Below are positions 6,574-11,331 of a DNA stretch of 11,331 nucleotides, piece by piece; positions within the stretch are counted from its first letter, which is position 1, and the number at the start of each line of letters is the position of its first letter. Source of the stretch: JAMXLO01 sp041487355 (GTDB taxonomy: Bacteria > Pseudomonadota > Alphaproteobacteria > Acetobacterales > Acetobacteraceae); contig JBGPND010000173.1 in assembly GCA_041487355.1 (NCBI GenBank), positions 1 to 11,331 of the forward strand. Direction: 5' to 3'. Made by a program: the position numbers and the translations under genes. The notes under the pieces were generated by a model, which saw nothing but the letters and a program-made list of their open reading frames with translations, ran no database searches and had not been told where the DNA came from.

Positions 6574-6786
6574 CTACGGTTTCGGCTTCGGCCCTGCATC
6601 GCGGGGCTTTTCCGCGTCGGCGGATGTATCGCGACCGGACGTTTCACTTCCGGCGGTTCCACCGGCGGTCGTTCCCGGCCGGCGCTTGGGCGGGCGCAGG
6701 CCGCGCGCCTCCTCGAACTCGCGCAACCGTTCCGCGGCCCGGCCGCCTGGTGGCACGGGCTTATTGTCCTGCCTGCGGGCCGTCAT
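6574..6786 (-). CDS. 70-aa protein with the PPGG...EARGL N-terminal motif
   Basis: MTARRQDNKP is followed at residues 12-30 by PPGGRAAERLREFEEARGL, which matches residues 18-36 of the propeller protein at 14 of 19 positions in the same spacing. The predicted helix (ERLREFEEARGL) is amphipathic. The remaining 40 residues are basic, Pro/Gly/Ser/Thr-rich and probably disordered, ending GPKPKP. The Shine-Dalgarno is weak. The gene is 64 bases upstream of the propeller gene on the same strand. It may be a tag-only partner or a degenerate member of a larger family whose members share the N-terminal tag. The shared motif supports it being a real gene in spite of its length. Confidence 0.68.
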   Translation of the reverse strand: MTARRQDNKPVPPGGRAAERLREFEEARGLRPPKRRPGTTAGGTAGSETSGRDTSADAEKPRDAGPKPKP

Positions 6787-7175
6787 GGCACTGCAATCAT
6801 CGTGAAACGATCATGGCCAGAACCTCAGCGATGGCGCAACGGCATTCGCCGCTGCGCACAGGATCTCGGAGACCTTTTATTAAGGATCGTCAGACGTACA
6901 CGCATGACTCGTACGATCGATGATTGCAAGTCAAATCAACGTTAAAGCCAAAATACACGAAATGGCATTATGCACTATGATAATAATAGCAAGTCGAAAT
7001 GATCCGATAATGGAGATTGTATTCGGGATTTCCCTGATGAACGGCTTGGACGACATCACTGGCAGTGACCCCGTCCCCCTGAGTGTCCGTCCGGAGACTT
7101 GGCGAGTCATATGAGTCGGTTATCGGTCGTTGAAATACTCGCTTGAACTCCCTGACTCTCCTATGATTCCATGCG
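6787..7175. other. AT-rich intergenic region upstream of the propeller operon
   Basis: No convincing gene here. Bases 6921-7020 are 34% G+C by count, far below the surrounding DNA. Short repeats of GCAAGTC occur at about 6925 and 6989. The region should hold the promoter of the minus-strand operon and, from about 7095, the left end of the IS5-family remnant. I could not find a convincing -35/-10 pair. The low GC suggests acquired DNA or a regulatory, possibly H-NS-like-protein-bound, segment. Confidence 0.5.
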
Positions 7176-7198
7176 TGGCACCGATTCCTGAGGTGCCA
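7176..7198 (+). promoter_or_regulatory. Hairpin covering the ribosome-binding site of the IS5-family transposase
   Basis: Perfect 7-bp arms TGGCACC and GGTGCCA separated by 9 bases, ending one base before the ATG at 7200. The only purine-rich stretch (TGAGG) lies in the loop and second arm. In a read-through transcript the site would be folded away, a known way for insertion sequences to limit transposase synthesis from external promoters. Confidence 0.5.
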
Positions 7199-7199
7199 T

Positions 7200-7316
7200 A
7201 TGTGGACGCCCGAAAACCGCCTCCGCTACAACCGCGACAAGCTGCGCTATCCGAGCGACCCCCGCCTTCGCGGGGCAGGCTCTGACGGACGCCGAATGGC
7301 AGCATATCGAGCCGCC
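7200..7316 (+). pseudogene. 5' remnant of an IS5-family transposase with a 22-bp insertion
   Basis: Starts MWTPENRLRYNRDKLRYPSD. After removing the insertion at 7260-7281 it continues LTDAEWQHIEP, the standard N-terminal sequence of IS5-family transposases. Homology ends at about 7316, where another transposase fragment takes over. None of the DDE catalytic residues remain. A hairpin just upstream and the ATG are preserved, so the remnant keeps the true 5' end of the IS. Confidence 0.8.
7260..7281. repeat. 22-bp hairpin insertion, copy 2 (in IS5-family transposase)
   Basis: Identical over 22 bases to 2422-2443 and in the same orientation on the plus strand. Removing it joins GAGCGAC to CTGACGGAC, restoring the codons for S-D-L-T-D-A-E-W. 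Both copies lie between AC and CTG. Hairpin stem of 6 bp with a CTTC loop, then CAGGCT. Confidence 0.9.
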
Positions 7317-7481
7317 TGGTACAAAAAGCGCGACCCAACCTTCAGTGACGCGATCGCCACCGTCCGCCGCGTCCTCTGGACACCACCAGATTTATCCATG
7401 TCCCGGCAAGCCACCGACACCATCAAAATGCCCGTCAGGCTCGTAAAAAGATTCGTCGAGACTCTTTGCCTCGCCGCGTAA
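7311..7481 (+). pseudogene. 3' fragment of a second transposase
   Basis: Reads AAWYKKRDPTFSDAIATVRRVLW, then KMPVRLVKRFVETLCLAA and a TAA stop at 7479-7481. The PTFSDA-VRR-LW and terminal ETLC-AA pattern recalls the C-terminal end of DDE transposases that carry out IS4-like transposition; I am not certain of the exact family. By chance the frame is continuous with the ATG at 7200, so an automated caller may report one 93-aa chimeric ORF. Confidence 0.6.
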
Positions 7482-7658
7482 AATGCCCAAAGTCGAGCTA
7501 AGGCGATCCGCCTGGTCAATCACGGGTCCCATTCCGCCCGCATATTCGACGTTATTCGGCTTTGCGGTTGGATCGGGCCGTGGGAGCGAGATGTGTGGAT
7601 CGATGATGGTACAGCCTGCCAACGACAGGCCCGTTACAGCCGCGATCAGACGGTGCAT
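7482..7658 (-). pseudogene. Small lipoprotein gene with lost 3' end
   Basis: From the ATG at 7658: MHRLIAAVTGLSLAGC, a signal peptide with a lipobox (LAGC) at residues 13-16. A Pro-rich stretch follows (DPHISLPRPDPTAKP), then EYAGGMGPVIDQADRLSSTLG. A GGGGGAA Shine-Dalgarno precedes the start. After about residue 59 the frame runs into the antisense of the transposase fragment and continues to 7392, so the true C-terminus has been replaced. The remaining product could still be exported and lipidated. No known family is recognised. Confidence 0.6.
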
Positions 7659-7751
7659 GGCGTTCCCCCGACCTTGGGAGAACGGCGCTACAGTTCTAAT
7701 GGCGCAACAGAAAAGCTCGGAGTCGATCTGCCTGCGGTCTCCGCCGCGGGT

Positions 7752-8021
7752 TCAGCGCCTTCCCTGCTGGGCGTCGACGAAGGCACGCAGGACAGCGTTC
7801 ATGCGGGTCTGATAGCCCGGGCCGCGATCCCGGAACCAGGCAAGGATATCCTGGTCGATGCGGAGCGAGATCGCCTGCTTGGGCTGCGGCCATGCCACCT
7901 TGAGGTTGACCCAGTCCGTCCGCTTCGGTTGCGACGCCGGCGCGGATCCACCGGAGCGGCCGGCACCGCCTGCCTTGCCCCTGGACGTCTTGCGCGATTG
8001 CTTCGTGGTCGATCGAGCCAT
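7752..8021 (-). CDS. BrnA-like antitoxin, orphan
   Basis: 89 aa. The start at 8021 (MARSTTKQ) is chosen over an upstream ATG at 8054 because GGAGGCAGC directly precedes it. A basic Ser/Gly/Lys-rich N-terminus is followed by DWVNLKV and then KQAISLRIDQDILAWFRDRGPGYQTRMNAVLRAFV. That is the ribbon-helix-helix-type signature of BrnA antitoxins, which bind DNA and neutralise BrnT ribonuclease toxins. BrnT normally lies just upstream in the same operon. The 161 bases upstream here contain no BrnT-like frame. It may be a solitary antitoxin acting as a regulator, or the survivor of a decayed module. Confidence 0.82.
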   Translation of the reverse strand: MARSTTKQSRKTSRGKAGGAGRSGGSAPASQPKRTDWVNLKVAWPQPKQAISLRIDQDILAWFRDRGPGYQTRMNAVLRAFVDAQQGRR

Positions 8022-8182
8022 GCTGCCTCCGAAGGGAGCCATTACATTGTCCATACAGGCGTATCAGGCAGGAAGCAAGGATCGGACCGGTGGCAACGTG
8101 GGTCACCCAAGCGTCTGGCGGGGTCGACGCCAATCAGGCCTGCCGCTCGGGAATCCTGAAGCCCAGATTGTCGATTGCGAGG

Positions 8183-9112
8183 TCAGATCCCCAGCGTGGC
8201 TCGCGTTGCCGGTCCGACGATGCCATCCGCCGTCAAGCCCTTGCTGCGCTGGAACGCCATCACGGCGGCCTGTGTGGCCTCGCCAAATACTCCATCCGCC
8301 TGGAGGTCGAGAGAACCCTGCCCGGCAAGAGCACGCTGCAGATCCGCCACATCGTTCCCTTGCATCATTGGCTGAGCCAACATCAACAGTCGCTCCTCGA
8401 CGACCTGTGCGGAGACGCGCACCGGCTGTCCGCTCAACACTGTCGCGTCGATGGTGACGCCGCGCACCAGCAGCGGCAGCGCAAGATCCCAGTTGGCAGC
8501 AGCAATGATCTGCTGGAATGCATCCATGCGATAGACCGTCTTGTGCAGCAGTGGGTTCGGATAGGTGACCAGCCAGTTCCGCCGGACGGCCACATAGCTG
8601 GTGATCCAGGCGGTCTCCTGGCCCCCCGGTTGGCCAACCTGGGCGATCGTCTTATCTCGCACCAGAGACCAACTGCCGTGGACGATGCTGTCGTAGACCA
8701 CACAGCACCCCAGTCCCTTGGTGATCCCAAGCTGCTGTGCCGCGGCAGCCGCCGGAGCCCAGTATACCCGATCGAAAAAAGTATCCTGAACCTCACACAT
8801 AACCGGATCGGCACCCGCATCGCGCAGAAGGGTGCGAAATGCGGAGTCGGTATCGAGCAACAGGTCGCGCGCCTGCACGCGCGGCAGATACGGCGCGAAA
8901 TCCGCCGCATGAACGGCGCCATCAGCCGCAACGTAGGCTTTCAGCAAGAGGAACAGGTTCCCGCTGGCCAGCGTTGTCTGCGATCGGCCGTAGGTGAGAT
9001 GGCCAGAGTCATTTGGCAGAAGAGTGACGTTGCCGTAATCGCCCAAGGCGGAGCCGGTCTCGAAAATATTCACGATCGCCTCGGCGGTTGCCTTCTGGAT
9101 CGGAGAGACCAT
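8183..9112 (-). CDS. GH46-like chitosanase/lysozyme-fold protein with peptidoglycan-binding domain
   Basis: 309 aa from the ATG at 9112, chosen for the GAGGAAA Shine-Dalgarno; an in-frame ATG at 9157 is less likely. The N-terminal domain (about 1-235) begins AEAIVNIFETG, GDYGNVTLLPND and YGRSQTTLASGN. These blocks place the catalytic Glu and Asp in GH46-like chitosanases. The domain later has VVYDSIVHGSW. The C-terminal domain (about 245-309) is a PG_binding_1 repeat: GNDVADLQRALAGQG, DGVFGEATQAAVMAFQ, GLTADGIVGPATRATLG. No signal peptide is visible, so export may need a holin or a specialised route, as with phage or bacteriocin lysins. The exact glycan substrate (chitosan or peptidoglycan) is not decided by the sequence. 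Confidence 0.8.
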   Translation of the reverse strand: MVSPIQKATAEAIVNIFETGSALGDYGNVTLLPNDSGHLTYGRSQTTLASGNLFLLLKAYVAADGAVHAADFAPYLPRVQARDLLLDTDSAFRTLLRDAGADPVMCEVQDTFFDRVYWAPAAAAAQQLGITKGLGCCVVYDSIVHGSWSLVRDKTIAQVGQPGGQETAWITSYVAVRRNWLVTYPNPLLHKTVYRMDAFQQIIAAANWDLALPLLVRGVTIDATVLSGQPVRVSAQVVEERLLMLAQPMMQGNDVADLQRALAGQGSLDLQADGVFGEATQAAVMAFQRSKGLTADGIVGPATRATLGI

Positions 9113-9188
9113 CGGCGTTTCCTCGTCTGTTGGGTTGTGCCTACGACGCGACGACACCCTGCGACAGGATGGTTGATCGAGGGTTGCA

Positions 9189-9216
9189 ATTATAGCATTT
9201 ACAGATCGTCACGCAA
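9189..9216 (-). promoter_or_regulatory. Sigma-70-like promoter for the GH46-like gene
   Basis: On the minus strand TTGCGT (9216-9211) and a perfect TATAAT (9194-9189) are separated by 16 bases. The predicted start of transcription is about 70 bases upstream of the ATG at 9112. The intervening DNA has no gene. Confidence 0.6.
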
Positions 9217-9302
9217 GCGCCTCTTGTCACAGACGGAACGTGCCTTAGCGGCGCTGATGCGGGATCGATTGGGGTGGCCTCGATGGGGCGCCAGCCCTGC
9301 GC

Positions 9303-9422
9303 TCAGTCCCCGCCCAGCGCGGCCTCGGCGGTGCGTACGGCCTGCAGCGGCAGCGCCGCTCGGCCGGCCACAGCTTCCACCGCTGCCGCGTCCAGCGCCA
9401 CGGCCTGGCACCGCCGCGCGGC
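9303..9422 (-). pseudogene. 3' gene fragment, copy 1 (ends ALPLQAVRTAEAALGGD)
   Basis: A 39-codon open tail, from an in-frame stop at 9423-9425 to a TGA at 9303. It reads AARRCQAVALDAAAVEAVAG and then RAALPLQAVRTAEAALGGD. It is homologous to the tail at 10089-10238: over 47 aligned bases (9311-9357 against 10130-10176) 41 match. Five of the six differences are synonymous. The parent gene is unknown. No start codon or Shine-Dalgarno belongs to it, so it is read as a remnant. Confidence 0.5.
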
Positions 9423-9448
9423 CTACCACATGGCCGCCGACCGGCAGT

Positions 9449-9742
9449 CTACGCCGCCCGCGGCTTTACCTCCGCGTCGAGCCGCGGACCGAGGATCTCT
9501 GCCGCCCGCTCGAGTTCGTAGTCTCGCTGCATGTTCAACCAGTACTCTGGCGTCGTACCGAAATAGCGCGCCAGCCGAAGCGCGGTGTCGCCAGTGATGG
9601 CACGCCGTTCGGCCAGGATGGCCTGAATACGGGTCACTGGCACGCCCAGGTCCTTTGCAAGCCGATAGGCCGTGATGCCGAGCGGCTTGAGGAACTCCTC
9701 GCGCAACTGCTCGCCTGGGTGGATCGGAGGAAGATCGCGCAT
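9449..9742 (-). CDS. higA: HigA-family antitoxin (XRE helix-turn-helix)
   Basis: 97 aa, start MRDLPPIHPGEQLREEFLKP. This HPGE-L-EEFL-P opening is characteristic of HigA/VapI antitoxins. The helix-turn-helix follows: ITAYRLAKDLGVPVTRIQAILAERRAI, then GDTALRLARYFGTTPEYWLNMQRDYEL. The start at 9742 is set by this homology; an open frame upstream overlaps higB in another phase. The gene begins 5 bases after the higB stop, in the toxin-first order typical of higBA. HigA binds HigB and represses the operon through palindromic operators; candidate palindromes lie at the higB start. The module is complete and looks functional. Confidence 0.93.
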   Translation of the reverse strand: MRDLPPIHPGEQLREEFLKPLGITAYRLAKDLGVPVTRIQAILAERRAITGDTALRLARYFGTTPEYWLNMQRDYELERAAEILGPRLDAEVKPRAA

Positions 9743-9747
9743 GGGTT

Positions 9748-10041
9748 CTAGCCTCGATGATAATCCACGATCTCGACGCGTTCCACGTGACCTTCCGTCC
9801 AGACGAAGCAGATACGCCACTGATCGTTGATACGAATACTATGCTGGCCAGCGCGACCGCCAACCAAGGCCTCCAATCGGTTCCCGGGCGGAGCCGCGAG
9901 GTCACGAAGCAGTGCCGCCTGATGAAGCTGGCGCAGCTTACGCTGAGCGCTGCGCTGCATGTCGTGGGGCAATCGCCGGGAAAACCGTCCGCGAAACAGC
10001 GCCTCGGTATCGCGGTCCGCAAAAGACAGTATCATCTGCAT
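9748..10041 (-). CDS. higB: HigB-family toxin (RelE-like mRNA interferase)
   Basis: 97 aa. MQMILSFADRDTEALFRGR is the usual opening (I-SF-D-ET-LF). It is followed by a helical pair (MQRSAQRKLRQLHQA), AAPPGNRLEALVGGRAGQHSIRINDQWRICFVW and the closing VEIVDYHRG, as in HigB and related killer proteins. Such toxins bind ribosomes and cut mRNA. The catalytic-type C-terminal His/Tyr and the R-I-N-D-Q-W-R-I-C-F motif are intact. An alternative ATG lies two codons in (10035); the family usually begins M-I-x-S-F, which favours it slightly. Transcription probably starts very close to the start codon. Confidence 0.93.
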   Translation of the reverse strand: MQMILSFADRDTEALFRGRFSRRLPHDMQRSAQRKLRQLHQAALLRDLAAPPGNRLEALVGGRAGQHSIRINDQWRICFVWTEGHVERVEIVDYHRG

Positions 10042-10061
10042 TCAGATGAACGCAATGCGTT
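10032..10061 (-). promoter_or_regulatory. Probable HigA operator/promoter of higBA
   Basis: Two abutting palindromes: TCATCTG-CATT-CAGATGA (10032-10049, over the higB start codon) and AACGCA-A-TGCGTT (10049-10061). A TTGACG lies upstream at 10072-10067 on the minus strand and could be the -35 box. The -10 region would fall within the palindromes and is weak. HigA-type antitoxins repress by binding palindromes at the promoter, so this is the natural operator. Confidence 0.55.
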
Positions 10062-10088
10062 CTGAACGTCAAGCGTGCTGCTCCCGCT

Positions 10089-10238
10089 CTACCCCCGCCG
10101 GGCGCAGCCTCTATCGCCCCTCAATCCCTCGCCCAGCACCGCCTCCGCGGTGCGCACGGCTTGCAGGGGCAGCGCCACACGTCCCACCACCTGGCCGCCG
10201 AGGTAAGCGAGCCATCCGGCCGCTGCCCGCCGCGCGAC
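10089..10238 (-). pseudogene. 3' gene fragment, copy 2 (ends in the same ALPLQAVRTAEA motif)
   Basis: The tail reads ARRAAAGWLAYLGGQVVGR, then VALPLQAVRTAEAVLGEG and a short extension to the TAG at 10089. It matches the fragment at 9303-9422 on the other side of higBA, in the same orientation. Upstream of about 10238 I see no continuing similarity or translation start. Unknown family. Confidence 0.45.
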
Positions 10239-10402
10239 GCGGGCTACGGTGCGCCGGCCGCACGCAATGCCAGACCCCTCACTTGCGCAGTCGCAACGTG
10301 CCGGCGCAAACTCAGAGGCTTCGGCAGGATGTGGCGTTCGTTCCGACCTCATTCTACCGAATATTCGGAGAGAGCGGATTGCGGTCCGGGAGGCAGACAC
10401 GC

Positions 10403-11331
10403 GTGGCGGATCGTGATGGCGACCATCTCGACCGGCTTATCCCCCGACTCTACGAGGCCGGGCTGTCCGACGACGCACCCTGGCAGCCCATCGTGCAAGG
10501 GCTGGTGAGTGTACTGGGCGCGCGCACCGGCTGGCTGATCGTCACCCCCGCTCACGGGGGCGTATCGCAGATCCTCGGCAGCGTTGGCGCCGGGACCGAG
10601 GCAGTGACCGCCTATCGTGACCATTACTGGGCCAAGGACCCTTGGCTCGACGCCGTCCTGCGCCTGCCCACAGGCGCGGTCTTCGCCAGTCACAAGTACA
10701 TAGACGATGCCGCCTTCGCCCGCACCGAGATTTTCGCGGATTACGTGCGCCCGCATTTTGGCGACACCATGTGGTGCACGGCTGTTTCGGTGCCGGTCGC
10801 CGATGGCACCCTGGCGACCTTTTCCGTGCATCGGCTGCGCGCGACCGGGGCCTTCACTCCGCAGGAGACCCGGCGGCTCAATCGGCTGGTCCCGCATCTG
10901 CGCCAGGCGCTCCTGCTGCGCCACCGGGTGGGCAGCCTTCTGGCCGAGCGGGACCGCGCGCTCGGCGTTCTGGCCGCGGGGCGGATCGCGGCGATCGTGC
11001 TGGACGCTACTGGCCGGGTGCGCTTCGCCAGCCCAGCGGCGGAGCAGATGCTGCGTGCGTCCGATGGACTTCGGCTCACCGCCGCCGGCCTGCGCGCCGC
11101 AACGCTGGCGCAGCAGGAGCGGCTGGATCGCGCAATCGCTCGTGCGGCCGATCCGGCGGCGCAGGAGGGCACAATGCTGCGCCTGTCCCGCCCCTCCGGC
11201 GCGGCCGACTGGATCGTCCTGGTTGCACCATTCACCACGGCTGCGCGGCAGGCGGGCACAGGGAAGGTCTTGTGCATCGTCCGGGACCCGGATCAGGACG
11301 TGCTGCCGTCAGCGCGGCTCCTGATCGGCGC
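10403..11331 (+). CDS. LuxR-type transcriptional regulator, N-terminal part (runs off the window)
   Basis: GTG start at 10403 with GGGAGG nine bases upstream. There is no in-frame ATG nearby, so ATG-only gene finding would miss it. 309 codons are visible without a stop: VADRDGDHLDRLIPRLYEAG, then PWQPIVQGLVSVLGARTGWL, HYWAKDPWLDA, IFADYVRPHFGD, SVPVADGTLATFSVHRLR and LNRLVPHLRQALLLRHRV. After that come a PAS-like IAAIVLDATGRVRFASPAAEQ and VLCIVRDPDQDVLPSARLLIGA. This is the standard layout of alphaproteobacterial regulators with a GAF-like then a PAS-like region and a C-terminal GerE/LuxR HTH. The HTH itself lies beyond the window. The target genes are unknown. Confidence 0.65.
   Translation, partial: MADRDGDHLDRLIPRLYEAGLSDDAPWQPIVQGLVSVLGARTGWLIVTPAHGGVSQILGSVGAGTEAVTAYRDHYWAKDPWLDAVLRLPTGAVFASHKYIDDAAFARTEIFADYVRPHFGDTMWCTAVSVPVADGTLATFSVHRLRATGAFTPQETRRLNRLVPHLRQALLLRHRVGSLLAERDRALGVLAAGRIAAIVLDATGRVRFASPAAEQMLRASDGLRLTAAGLRAATLAQQERLDRAIARAADPAAQEGTMLRLSRPSGAADWIVLVAPFTTAARQAGTGKVLCIVRDPDQDVLPSARLLIG

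Noticed and set aside
2010..7285. Palindromic units as a CRISPR-like array
   Set aside because: Units are isolated, thousands of bases apart and inside genes, with no spacers or cas genes.
8132..8182. Short open tail DLAIDNLGFRIPERQA with stop, just after the GH46-like gene
   Set aside because: Only 16 codons, no start or Shine-Dalgarno and no second copy; it could be a gene tail but cannot be supported.
10545..10560. Hairpin CCCCCG-CTCA-CGGGGG resembling the 22-bp unit
   Set aside because: It lacks the GGCAGGCT end and reads in frame within the LuxR-type gene (TPAHGGVS); probably coding coincidence in GC-rich DNA.

Overview
The window is GC-rich DNA (roughly mid-60s % by eye) with alphaproteobacterial flavour. 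The IS3, IS5 and IS110 remnants, HigBA and BrnA modules, and a LuxR-type regulator with long non-HTH N-terminal domains suggest Rhodospirillales/Acetobacteraceae or a relative. That placement is an inference from protein style, not from a marker gene. No tRNA, rRNA or CRISPR array was seen.

Left part (1-1461): two divergent metabolic genes. One is a glycerophosphodiester phosphodiesterase running off the left edge, with a frameshift near 438-441. The other is an intact Asp/Glu racemase-family gene.

IS graveyard (1509-3275): an IS3-family element with recognisable inverted repeats (1509-2854) has a dead transposase. It carries a frameshift in orfA and two precise small insertions in orfB, a 22-bp hairpin unit and a 55-bp REP-like palindromic unit. 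It abuts the 3' end of a second transposase and a 5' scrap of an IS110 transposase.

Central accessory operon (3312-6786, minus strand): five tightly spaced genes with no standard name. They encode a 70-aa protein, an 817-aa Asp-box beta-propeller protein, an 83-aa stand-alone copy of the propeller protein's C-terminal domain, a 98-aa Ala/Gly/Pro-rich protein and a 48-aa single-pass membrane peptide. The first two share an N-terminal motif, PPGGxAxxRLxEFxEARGL, and are otherwise unrelated. This is the best candidate for an undescribed system. The upstream DNA is strikingly AT-rich (34% GC over 6921-7020).

Right accessory part (7176-10238): a chimera of two transposase remnants carries the identical 22-bp insert at 7260-7281. 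Next come a lipoprotein gene that has lost its 3' end, an orphan BrnA-like antitoxin and a GH46-like chitosanase/peptidoglycan-binding gene with a good promoter. A HigB-HigA module follows, flanked by two homologous 3' gene fragments in the same orientation. A LuxR-type regulator gene (10403 onward, GTG start) runs off the right edge.

The most concrete novelty is the 22-bp hairpin unit inserted at the same local target (AC^CTG) in two unrelated IS transposase genes. Removing it together with the 55-bp unit restores an orfB of exactly 282 codons. Its 9-nt end is shared with the 55-bp unit.
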